From contig OU862928.1 of assembly GCA_917880885.1 (NCBI GenBank), positions 10,001,721-10,065,720 of the forward strand: a stretch of DNA of 64,000 nt. The letters run 5' to 3'. Positions within the stretch are counted from its first letter, which is position 1. Every line of letters begins with the position of its first letter. The translations under genes were made by a program, and so were the position numbers. Shown here one piece after another: positions 32,805 to 42,746 of the stretch. Origin of the DNA: Limnephilus marmoratus (lineage: Eukaryota > Arthropoda > Insecta > Trichoptera > Limnephilidae). The notes under the pieces were generated by a model. The model was not told where the DNA came from and searched no databases. It saw nothing but the letters and a program-made list of their open reading frames with translations.

Positions 32805-32923
32805 TCTCCAAAATACGTGTTGATGCAGTTTGCCACAGTGAGGACCCAGCTTTCACTGACCAAACTTCCTCCGCATACCCAAAAGTTCGATTCACCCCAA
32901 CTTGTATTAAAACCAATTAGAGC
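32805..32923 (-). CDS. Serine protease homologue, exon with (altered) catalytic His57 region
   Basis: 119-nt exon: acceptor TTTCAG (AG complement at 32924-32925), donor GA|GTAAGT (GT from 32804); enters in phase 0. The translation begins ALIGFNTSWGE, then FWVCGGSLVSESWVLTVANC. In S1 proteases this reads ..VLTAAHC: the catalytic His57 codon is AAC (Asn). Cys42 and Cys58 are kept, so the fold should be intact. A preceding exon with the activation site (I/V-V-G-G) was not found to the right. Likely a secreted serine protease homologue (CLIP-type by the style of its later exons), though the CLIP domain is not visible. Confidence 0.92.
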
Positions 32924-33120
32924 CTGAAAGGAAAACAAGTATGAGTAATTAATTTAAAAAAAAATTAATATCAGCCATCTTTCGGGTAGGAAACAAAGTA
33001 TGCAATTTTTAATATATATTTTTAGATTTCTACGTTTTCAATAAATACAAGGCAAGTTTTTACAGAATAAAATACCGAGTGTTTCCAATTATAAATAAAA
33101 CATATTACATATTACTTCAA
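32924..33120. other. Protease intron start, no feature
   Basis: AT-rich sequence upstream (in transcript sense) of the exon; polypyrimidine tract at 32926-32936 on the minus strand. The gene continues to the right beyond recognisable exons. Confidence 0.5.
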
Positions 33121-33524
33121 TAATTATACCAGTTTTGCACAACATTACTACACTTACCCTGGAATAATATGGTTCAATCAACTAGCGACAGAGCTGAGGT
33201 TAGAACTTTATAATAAATTTAAAAATAGAATAAATATTCTATCATAAGTAATTTAGCTAACTAGAATCAATTGACATCTTATTTTTCTTATTCTATTACT
33301 TTTTAGTGTATCTAGTACTTTTAATTTTTATTTAAACTAATTTGTTTTGAATATTTAACTTTATTTTAATACATATCTACAAAAATTTCTTTTAACTTTG
33401 TACATTTTTTTTTCTTCACACATTGTTAAGTTATAATTTTTAGTTATTTATTCATTTTTATTTTTTCCCCTTTACACACGAGTTTTTAACTCTCGTAAAG
33501 GTAAATTTGTCTATTTTATTTTAT
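33120..33524 (+). mobile_element. Jockey-like 3' end S
   Basis: Only the last ~30 codons (PGIIWFNQLATELRLELYNK, stop near 33246) and a 3' UTR remain. The protein resembles the end of element K (GVKWFNQLP..LRLEI). A hairpin at 33469-33501 (CCTTTAC/GTAAAGG outside, GAGTT/AACTC inside) is near the end. Confidence 0.7.
33469..33501 (+). other. Two-tier 3' UTR hairpin, element S
   Basis: 7-bp outer stem, ACAC linker, 5-bp inner stem with TTT loop, TC linker. Confidence 0.7.
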
Positions 33525-34212
33525 TTTATTTTATTTGGAATATTTACAGGTTAATAACATTACATGCATTAAACAAAACAATAAATTATAATAATTAGGT
33601 TACAACCCAATAACAAATGTTCACATCATGCCCAAATAATAAATAAAAAGTCAATAATTATTAACTTTTTTTGCCTAATATTACAGAGATAGGAACTAGA
33701 TAAACAATCTAAACATAGTCTACATATACTGTATAATACGTGTGATACATAAAAGATACAGATAAGATAAGATAAAAAACAATGAAAGTAGAAAAAATAT
33801 ATATATGAATAGTGATGAAAACTGAAAAACACTAGATGTAGGATTGAGAAATAATTAATATGTACATTAATAAAAAAAACAAGTGAAAGTAAGATAAAAG
33901 TAAAGTAAAAGTACTCACAAAAAAATAGTAAAATATAGTGTGCCAGTTTTATGGCTATTTAAAAAAAAACAAAAAAATATATTTATAAAACAACAACAAA
34001 AAAAAATTGAAAAAAACACCAGACTTAAAATGGAAAAATAATATATATATACGCATATACACATATATACACATACAAGTACGTATTACATTATTTTAAA
34101 TAAAAAAATAAAATAAAAAACATAAAAAGTAAGGTAATAATTATTTAGTTTTGTTAAAGTGAATTAACCTACGAGTATTTGGTGATGAATTGGTTATTAT
34201 AACGCTTAACTA

Positions 34213-35119
34213 ACTACATAATATATGTTTGAAAGAGCTTAAAGTACATGACAAGATATCAGCATTGATACATTTTTTGTTATAATGATTACAAGTTCTC
34301 AATAAGAAAGAATTTTGCCTGAGACTAGTTGAAGCAATTTCGACATGAAACAATTACTTGTTCCTAGTTTTCTTACTCGGAACTCTAATATTAATTGATG
34401 ACAAAAGAGCCGTACAGTCAATATGACAATTCAAGATTTTGTGTAAGTAAGTCATATCCGTAATATCTCTCCTACTTTGTAGAGTTTTGAGTCCATAGTG
34501 TTTTATAGAGCTGTCCGTGTCATAATAACGCACATGTCTCTTGAAGTTCAAGTGATGTACAAATTTTCTTTGGACAGCTTCTATGCGTTTTGTGTATATA
34601 TTATAGAGATGATTCCATATAGGAGAGGCATACTCAAGATGACTACGAACATAGGAGTAATATAATATTTTGAGTGATTGGATATTGGTGAACTCCTTTC
34701 CAACACGGAATAAAAATCCTAACATGCCCAAGGATTTCTTAACAATCATATCAATATGTGCCTTAAACGAAAGTTTGTTATCAATGAGAACACCGAGGTC
34801 TCGAATTTGATTGACTTTTTTAAGCACTTGGCTGTTAGTAAGTAATACGATAATCATGTTCGATGGTTTTTTTTATTTTTTGAAAAGGTTATTACATAAC
34901 ATTTAGCTGTATTCATGTGGAGATAGTTGAGAGAACAATAATTATTAAGTCTATTAAGATCTTCTTGAAGTTTATAGCAATCGGTAATAGAGTTGATAGA
35001 AATAAATATTTGAAAATCATTAGCAAAGAGTAAGACTTCAGCATGCTTAAAGCATTTTACAATATCATTGATAAATATAGTGAAAAGCAACGGTCCCGTG
35101 TGAGACCCTTGGGGGACAC
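34213..35119 (-). pseudogene. RT palm and C-terminus of element C with FAND box
   Basis: Opens with GVPQGSHTGPLLFTIFIND directly at the insertion junction. The catalytic box reads LLFANDFQIF (Asn for the first Asp), then LGVLIDNKLSFKAHIDM, a YYSYVRSHLEYASP thumb and the family C-terminus. One frame change at about 34855 and another at about 34354. Shares the FAND box with B1. Confidence 0.85.
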
Positions 35120-36292
35120 CTGGGGTCCTAGCATGGTCGATCGATATAACCCTATATCAATACGATATCGGTAAAATCCGTCATTTATGGTCAGTTATCA
35201 ATATGTGCTAGCACGCTCAACAATTGTTAAGGGATATTCCGACCGACGATTGACAAAAGCCTGTCAAATCGTATGCATTCTTGGTTGATAAAACCCCAAT
35301 ATTAATACGAAATGTAATAAATCCGTCGTCTATGGTCAGTTAGCGATATTTGCGAGCACAGTGAACATACGATTCCGACAGTCGGTTGACAAAAGACGCC
35401 GTTTTTACCGTGGCTTCCGGAGTGACAGATAAGCTGTCAATGTACAGATTTTTTTAAATAATGTCGTTTGTTACGCAAAATAACTGGCTAATTAATGAGT
35501 AGAGGTGAACTAAAAAAACTCTCAGAATTTAAAGAAATCGTATACGAGACCCATAGACTCAGTTATTTCATGAGGCGATCAATTAATTGCTTTCAAATTC
35601 GAGAAACGAAATTTGTTAAAATGTCGTTTAGTCTCAAAAAGTATCTACATGCGAAACGCCAATATTTATTTGAGTTCGAATTTCAATTCGAAATTGTCAA
35701 TTTATTGGTATTTTTCATTTTTACGCAGCACATTTCAAATTAAGAAACGAAAATTCATTAAAAGATTGCCAGTGTTGCCATCGTGTGAGATCGTATGTCG
35801 ATTCCTTATTTATTTCCCTTCGACGTCGGTCTGCCTATCGATGGCGCAAGCGTGCTAGGGCAATCGGTTCGTTATCGATACGAGATTGTAAATCACCCTG
35901 TCGTTTGTTTGACTGGCGATATACCTACGCAACTTTATTAATAATGACATTCTTTCTGCATAATTACTGGTTTATTAATGAACGGAGGCAGATTATCGAA
36001 GATTGCAGGATTGAATTAAATCGGAATTCAGACGTTTTCGTTTGACAGTTTCGTACTTACGAATATATCTCGTATTATGGCTAATGATCTCATTGTCCAA
36101 TTAACTCCTTTTTATTGTCAAAAATACATGCGGACTTCCTACGTACATTAAAGTGTGTGTATTTAATATTATTATGATATCTCAGCAAAAATCTCGGTGT
36201 AAATGGATCTTTAAATGTTCAAAAGAAAAGATTATTAGTTAGTTGTCATATTATTACATTAATGGACTAAGATGTTTTTGACAGGTATTATA

Positions 36293-37133
36293 GACCGGGA
36301 GCCTGGCTACACAAACACACGTCATCGAGTACACAGATGAAACTACTTTGTAGTGATAATGTACATTTAGTAAGCCTTAAACAAGCTAGTCTGCCGGTGC
36401 ACATCTTGGAAGGTTCCACGCAGTCATGGAAATAGTGAGCGATTTTTGAAGTAAAACTTCTTTATGCACGCTCGACATGGGGGGTAGGCTGGTGAATGCG
36501 TTACGAAAAAGGATATTATATACATTTTATGCGAACGGTAATCGATGCGAACGGTGGGCGAACGGTTGGGCCTTTGGGGGGATGGTAATGGGAATGGGGA
36601 TGGGGATTGGGATGGGGATGGGTACCCGGCACGCGTTGCAAGGACACTGTAACCTTGGGATCAACTTAACTGTAATGGTTCCATCCTATATAACATTATA
36701 TACAACGGGAACCCGGCATAAGTTAGTGAAGTTTTACTTCAGTCGTGTGGTCTAAAACACACTCGTTTTTATTCGAAAAAATTACGTCATCGGTTGCACG
36801 AACGGGAATGATTTCATATGATAAAGGTCGATTAGTAGATAAGAAAATTAGCAGGTCTGCCAACCGGCAGCCTGGCACGTTCGCAGGCAGCCGGTGTTAA
36901 ATTGGGATAGAAATTAGTAAATTTTACGTCATCGAGTACACGAATGAAACCAACGAATAACTGTATTCTAGATTCTAAACCATCCCATTGAAGAATTTCT
37001 CTAGTTCCATGACTGCGCGGAATCTGCCAAGAGGCGCGGCGCACCAGCTTTTTTAAGGCTTACTAAATGTCCATTATCACTTCAAAGTAGTTTCATCCGT
37101 GTACTCGTAAGGTTTGTGTACCGGCTCCCGGTC
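36293..37133. mobile_element. Inverted-repeat element nested in the Harbinger-like element
   Basis: Imperfect ~85-bp terminal repeats (36293-36380 and 37053-37133), beginning GACCGGGAGCC, flanked by TA at 36291-36292 and 37134-37135. Repeated ACGTCATCG..ACACGAATGAAAC motifs inside (about 36319, 36783, 36924). Tc1/mariner-style MITE is the simplest reading; it could also be a foldback made from the outer element. Confidence 0.65.
36583..36629. repeat. GGGGAT minisatellite
   Basis: Seven or so imperfect GGGAAT/GGGGAT units. G-rich on the plus strand; could form quadruplexes. Within the nested element. Confidence 0.75.
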
Positions 37134-37322
37134 TAAAACTCCGATTCCATAGACATTGTGACAGCTACATAGAAAGTACCTCAAGTGTTGCCAGCGTATA
37201 ACAATTTCTTTTTGATTACCTTACATTGCTTATGAATATCGGTTCGGTACAAAATCGTCGGTTGTTATGCCATGTCGATTCGATATTGTAAAGATAACGA
37301 TTTTAGTGTGCTAGGACCCCTG

Positions 37323-38482
37323 ATGGTACAATGACAATTTAAGAATTAAAGCCATTCACTGCTATTAACCGGGATCGTCCGTCAAGATAGGAGACTAGCC
37401 ATCGGTACAAATCGCCATGTATTCCCAAAGCTAATAGTTTTGATAAGAGTAGACTATGGTCAATTTTGTCGAATGCTTTGGAGAAATCTGTATATATTGT
37501 ATCCACTTGGATTCTTTTATCCATTGATTTTGAAATGAATTCAGTGAATACTACAAATTGGACACAGTTGATCGTTTTTTCATAAAGCCGTGTTGATTTT
37601 CAGTTATTACTGACTGAACACAGTCATACAGTTGCTCATGAACAATTTTTTCAAAAATCTTACTAAAGATCGACAATTTAGATATAGGACGATAGTTCTG
37701 AATGTCGTTCTTAGACCCGGATTTGAATACGGGCATAATGAGAGCGCATTTCCATCGATCTGGAAATACGCCATCTTTCAAAGTTAATTGAAAAAGTAGT
37801 ACTAGAGGCAACGATATTTCCTTAATGCACATTTTTATAAAATAAGATGGTATTTTATCACATCCTTCACCCAATGACCAAGAGATATTATTAATTATTT
37901 TATCAATTTGTTCCTTGCAAACGGAAATAGAGGAAATGTTTATACTGTTGTCTGCTCGGAGATTATTAGTTAATGCCTTGGGAGTTACATTATAATTATA
38001 GGTAGAGGCGAAGTGTTTTGAAAACATGTTACATATAGTTAAAGGATTATTAGCAGTTGCATTCAATAATTTCATCGTATTGGGTAACGCTGAACTATTT
38101 CTTTTATTCTTAACATAGGACCAGAAATTCTTTGGGTCATGAGATATTTTGAGTTCAGCATTTAATATAAATTATATGACATTCATTAGACACTTTTTTG
38201 TCTTGTTCGCAGAACACAGAATTCTTGATAATCCAAAGGATTGGACCATTTTTTCCACTTTTTATATACTTTGTATTTTTCCTTTGTCAATTTAATTAAA
38301 GCCGGGCTATACCAGTAAGGATATGTGTTATTGATCTGAACTTTTTTGGATGGAACTTTAATTTGGATAATTTCATGTAAAATATAATAAAAACGGTTGA
38401 TAGCTTTATTGGTTGATAAGTTTAAAAATTCTGCACCCCAATCAACACTATTAAGGATACTGTTTATGATTTCATAATTCAC
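37323..38482 (-). pseudogene. Pre-RT linker and RT fingers of element C
   Basis: 38482-38186: linker (INSILNSVDWGAEFLNLSTN, KWKKWSNPLDYQEFC). Frame gap of about 110 bp with SHDPKNFWSYVKNK-like coding. 38075-37551: RT fingers (CDKIPSYFIKMC, FPDRWKCALIMPVFKSG, NYRPISKLSIF). 37524-37339: FSKAFDKIDHSLL, LDGRS. A TAA at about 37342 precedes IVIVPSG at the insertion point. Closely parallels copy A at 690-1840. Confidence 0.85.
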
Positions 38483-38559
38483 TTTTTTAAATAGATTAAT
38501 TGTTCAAATGTTGTTTACCATGGGAATTTCTAACTCTACATTAATATTAATAGTGATTG

Positions 38560-39160
38560 ATTTGTGATGTTTACATTATGGTATAAGATGGTGAGAGGTG
38601 TGTGCTACGATGACACGGAAAGAACTAAAAACAAGATCTAAGAATTTGTGTCTGTTGTTTGGAAAAGTACAATATTGTGAAAGATCAGTAAAGCAAAGAG
38701 TGTCGGAGATTTTGGAAATTATTTTTGAATAATGACTATTTATGATTTCATACGATTTTCATCTTCATTGCTAATAGACCAGTCTATTTGAGGTAAATCG
38801 AAGTCTCCTGCTATAAGAAAATTATCATCATGATGAAGCGCCCGAAGATCACATAGTTTGTCCGTAAAGTCATAAGTGTTACGTGTGTGATTGACTCCAG
38901 GTAGAATGTATACACAACACAAATTGATTCTCTTAAGATTTTTAGTTAGAACAGTCACCCATAAGTCTTCAGCAGTCGATTGCCAATCCTTCCGCTCTAC
39001 AACTGTAAGGTGTTTCTTAAACGCAAGAATTACACCCCCTCCTCTTTTATTGTCTATACGATCTCGTCTAAATACTACGTAACGATTATCAAATAGTTTC
39101 TCAGTGGCAATGCTTTCGACGAGCCATGATTCAGTTAATGATATCATAATCATTATTAGT
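38560..39160 (-). pseudogene. Endonuclease domain of element C
   Basis: Main frame 39153-38740: ISLTESWL (EN motif with Glu), VVFRRDR, GGGVILA, CCVYILPG, LIAGDFDLPQIDW (Asp/Asn). A short frame-shifted continuation to about 38560 should carry the terminal SDH motif, which is degraded. Motif I (N-terminal) is not clearly seen. Confidence 0.8.
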
Positions 39161-39278
39161 AATATATAAGTAAAATATATTGGTTTTGGAACGCAGTCCA
39201 GTTACATTTTGATAATATATTTTAAACATTATAATATATAAGGGTAAAAATAAATTAGGGAATTAAGTTCTTAGAAGA

Positions 39279-40172
39279 TCAACTAATTTGTAGAAGACAA
39301 ATTGTTTGATGTTTGCGAAGAGAAGAAGACGATAGTTTAAGGAGTGAGCCTTTGTTTATTATTAGTAGAGATGCAGATGTGTCGTCTTTTCTTAGAAAAA
39401 TGCGCCCATGCTTGACCCATACGTACTTGTAGCAAAGATCTTTAGCGGCACGCCTAGCAGCTGCGTGTATATCTTTGTTGTGCGGAGATAAGTGTTCACA
39501 CACGTAAGTAGGGGAGGAGTCTGGGAACCCAAGATGTTGACGATTTAATTTATTAGCATTCTTTCGATTAAACGCCTTCACCGCTGACAGAAGTTCATCA
39601 CGCATGCGAGGGCTCGGTAGAGCTAGTATAATGTTCTTGGGTCGAGAACCTGCAACGGCATTTGGATTATGAGGTGTTTGATGGCAGGACTTAATGTCGT
39701 ATTCCTTTAGTGGGTAGTTGACAGCAGTACACAATTTTATCACTGAAGTCTTGATATTTTCGTCTCTCTTTTCAGGAACCATCTGTATCTCCACATTGCA
39801 ATTTATGTTACATTGCTCTATATCATTCATTTTAGCCATTAGCACCTCTTGGCTCTGTTGAAGTTGAGCATTGGAAGCATTAAATTTTTTAATTTCTGCC
39901 TCATTCACCTTACATATTTTATGGAGTCTGTCATACTCCGCCGAAAAGAATTCAATGGTGGTTTTGAGTTCATCAAAATGACTCAGCTTGCTCTTAATGC
40001 CGCCCTAATTCTTCAACTATTTGTGAGTTGAGGTATACAAATAGCTCACTTTTCAATTTTTTTTTAAACTTCATCTTATTTAAGGTCTATATGAGTCACA
40101 ATTACCTGAGATTCCTTACTCGGGCTTACACTCTGTGTCTGAGTCGTCAGATTTCTTTTTTTGCCTATTCAT
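39279..40172 (-). pseudogene. FP-like ORF1 of element C
   Basis: An ATG at 40172 opens MNRQKKKSDDSDTECKPE and is stopped by TAA (about 40117). The frame 39908-39279 has a coiled-coil-like N-terminus (NAQLQQSQEVLMAKMNDIE) and the FP-type C-terminal domain: NIILALPSPRMRDELLSAV, TYVCEHLSPHNKDIHAAARR and YVWVKHGRIFLRKDD. This is the nucleic-acid-binding ORF1 class shared with baculovirus FP proteins. At least one stop and one frame change. Confidence 0.82.
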
Positions 40173-40237
40173 TTTGGAGAGGTTTGAAGATTGGATAATG
40201 ATTAGGTAAAAAGAAAAATATTAAAAAATATTTTCGG

Positions 40238-40312
40238 ATGGGATAGGATTCGATCCCTGTCCGCTAGGTGTGGTATAGCGAACGCGCTAGCCACTACACT
40301 GTCAGGGGTATA
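40238..40312 (-). other. Degenerate tRNA-like sequence
   Basis: On the minus strand an A-box-like segment (GTGTAGTGGCTAGCGCG), a 5-bp anticodon-type stem (CGCTA/TAGCG) and a B-box-like GGATCGAATCC are spaced as in a tRNA. The T stem and acceptor stem do not pair properly. Probably a SINE head or pseudo-tRNA. Confidence 0.45.
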
Positions 40313-40441
40313 CGAAATGTCGTGAAATTGAAGCAATATTAATTGACTGTCATAGATACTTTTATAATCAGTGGATGATTGTTTTGTTTTGTGAACAATA
40401 ATCGCTGTTACTTTGCAGAGTTTTTTTGTTTAAAAATGTCT

Positions 40442-42490
40442 TAATCAATTCAAAAACGACCACTCAGAAATCACTTGTGTAGAATTTTAACTGAACTGAT
40501 CCACGCCAAGGAAGAACTCTTCCAGGTGCTGGAGACGTGCATGAGAAGAGGAGTTTTCCCTTCTGAATGGAAGAGGGGCGTGCTCAGGATTATACCAAAG
40601 GGGAACGACAAGCCAAAATCTGACCTGAAAGCGTACCGCCCTATCACACTGCTGCCGGCCCTGGTAAAAATCCTAGAAAAACTACTCAAGGAGCGGCTTC
40701 GGCGTACGCTGTCTCCCCCCAGCCCGTATCAATTCGGGTTCGTCCCCAGTAAATCAACGGAGCATGCTCTAAAGTTTGCGCTCGACTGGGTGAAGGCTTG
40801 TTCCAAGAGGTATTTTATCGCTATTTTCTTAGACATCACAGGTGCCTTCGATCATGCTTCTTAGCCGATGATACTGATTAAACTCAAAAACAGGAAGTGT
40901 CCTCCAAGACTCTTCAAAATGTGTGGTAATTACCTGAGTGGTAGGACGGTCATAATCTCGTTCGGGGACTTTTGTCATTGTGCGAGAGGTTGATATGGGG
41001 AGCCCTCAGGGATCCAACATTGGTCCAGACTTTTGGAACATTGGGTTTGATGACTCCTCCAGGCTACCCTTGCCTGAAGGATGTATCGCGGTCGATTATG
41101 CTGATGACAAATTGTATGGGAACAGCAGGAGAGAACTAGAGCGAAAAGCAGAAGATGGTTTGAATATGTTTGATCAATGGGGACATAGAAAAAAGATGAC
41201 CTTCGCTCCCGAGAAGACCATGGGTCTCTTGATGAAGGGTTTCCCCAGCAGAGAGAGAAACCCCACCATCAAAACTGGAGACACCAAAATCAATGAGACT
41301 GTGAAATATCTTGGAGTAACTCTAGATCGATCGTCCTCATTCTTAGCCCATGTTAAGGAAGTCTCCAGCAAGGCCCAGGCTCTCTTTTTGAAGCTGAGGA
41401 GAATCTCCACGACAGAATGGGGACTGAGAAGTCCGGCGCTTTGAGTGTACGTCACGCAAGTTTAGTACTGCGCCTTGGTGTGGGAGCACCGCCTGGACAA
41501 TTCTCTAATACTCTCGGCGCTCATAAGGGGCCAGCGAACTCCCTTGCTGGCACTCTCTGGGGCTTACAGAACAGTTGCTTCGGACGCACTACCTGTGCTG
41601 GCTGGTATTCTGCCAATCGATCTGGAAATTAGGGAGGTGCTTACTAAAAAGAAACTGACCAGGGGACTCCCTGCCACCCATCTTGGGGTAGTAATTACAC
41701 CACGTGGAGCCGGGACCCTCCCTGGTCTGCTAAAACAAATGCGCGAGCTTACACTAAACGAGTGGCAGGCTCGATGGGATAGGTCGAACATGGGAAGATG
41801 GACCTTCTCTTTCTTCCCATAAGTTAAACTCAGAATGGAAGGGGCATTTATTAACCTGGACCATTATATGGTCCAGCTTTTGTCCGGACATGGGGAATTC
41901 AGAGGGAGGCTTCATAGACTCTCTCTGTCTCCCCATTCTAACTGCGCATGTGGCAGCACGGACCAAACAGCCGAGCACATTCTGTGGCACTGCGAGATCA
42001 TGATGGATGCTCGAGACGAATTACTTAGCGGTCTGAAAGTGGTAACGAGACCAGTTTGGAATTCAGATCTCGCGTCTAACAAGGTGAACTTAGAGTGCTT
42101 GAGGAAGTTTACAAAGACGTGAGTGGAGAGATGGTCTGTTCTCAGAGTCGACGACTAGTGTAAATTCAGTAGAAACCAAGTTGTACGAGCTTCTGAACTC
42201 ATGGACATGTCCTATTGTATTTTGATTATTGTTTATGCTTCTGTTTATTTGTTTCCACTTGCTACTCTTTAAACAAACAAAAAAACAGCTCATCGATTCG
42301 GCAACCTGCCGCTTCTGTGTGCTGACTGCTCTCTACTGCATTGCCAGCCAACTCGTGATGGTTTTTCCTCTGTTTATTTATTTTATTATATCAACGGGAA
42401 ACCGGCTTGTCTTACGGATTGAAAATTGAGTATAAAATGGTAGGGGTGCTATTAACACCTCTACCATTTTCATCCCATCAGAGAAACAGC
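40442..42490 (+). mobile_element. R1-like non-LTR retrotransposon fragment M
   Basis: 5'-truncated at the RT fingers, ends with a ~370-bp 3' UTR. GC-richer than its surroundings, which may reflect a different source or younger age. The C-terminal CCHC finger (CACGS..TAEHILWHC) is the mark of the R1/TRAS group. Confidence 0.75.
40475..42122 (+). pseudogene. R1-like reverse transcriptase and C-terminal finger
   Basis: Fingers 40475-40864: FPSEWKRGVLRIIPKGND, AYRPITLLPALVKILEK, FLDITGAFDHAS, ended by a TAG (40862-40864). 40980-41444: MGSPQGSNIGP, VDYADDKLYG (catalytic Asp-Asp kept), KYLGVTLDRSSSF. Frame changes near 41440 and 41820. 41835-42122: last domain with C-x-C-x..-H-x..-C zinc knuckle. 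At least four lesions. Confidence 0.82.
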
Positions 42491-42746
42491 TTGTCCATGG
42501 TATGATTTTTTTTATTTGAATTTTATTTTAGTAATTTGTACATTTAAGTTTACAAATTTCTAATTGATTATAATATTTCATATTGCAGTTTTTTTTTTTA
42601 ATTATAATATTTTAAATTCACAAAATTTTTTGAAATCACAAAATTTTTTGTTTTTGTTTTATGTAGCTCCTACAATCCATCTTGAACTTTTCAATTTGTG
42701 AGGACTTAAGAGTTTCTGGTAGTGTGTTATATAGCTTAATTCCTTT

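Larger units (their letters stand above)
35123..37319. mobile_element. Harbinger-like DNA element (2197 bp) with CTG target duplication
   Basis: Perfect 11-bp terminal inverted repeats GGGTCCTAGCA/TGCTAGGACCC, flanked by CTG (35120-35122 and 37320-37322), a CWG-type 3-bp duplication known for some PIF/Harbinger elements. Subterminal direct repeats near the left end (about 35155-35220 and 35310-35362, AAATCCGTC..TATGGTCAGTTA). No transposase or Myb-like gene is recognisable, so it is non-autonomous. The open frames inside have no motif. Confidence 0.8.
33525..40175 (-). mobile_element. Non-LTR retrotransposon C, full-length structure, split by a Harbinger-like insertion
   Basis: ORF1 (40172-39279), EN (39153-38560), pre-RT and RT start (38482-37323), a 2197-bp insertion, RT end (35119-34213) and a ~690-bp 3' UTR ending in AAATA repeats (33525-33545). 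Without the insert the GTACCATCAGGTGTCCCCC coding VPSGVPQ is continuous. Same family as copies A and B1. About 4.45 kb when the insert is subtracted. Confidence 0.85.
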
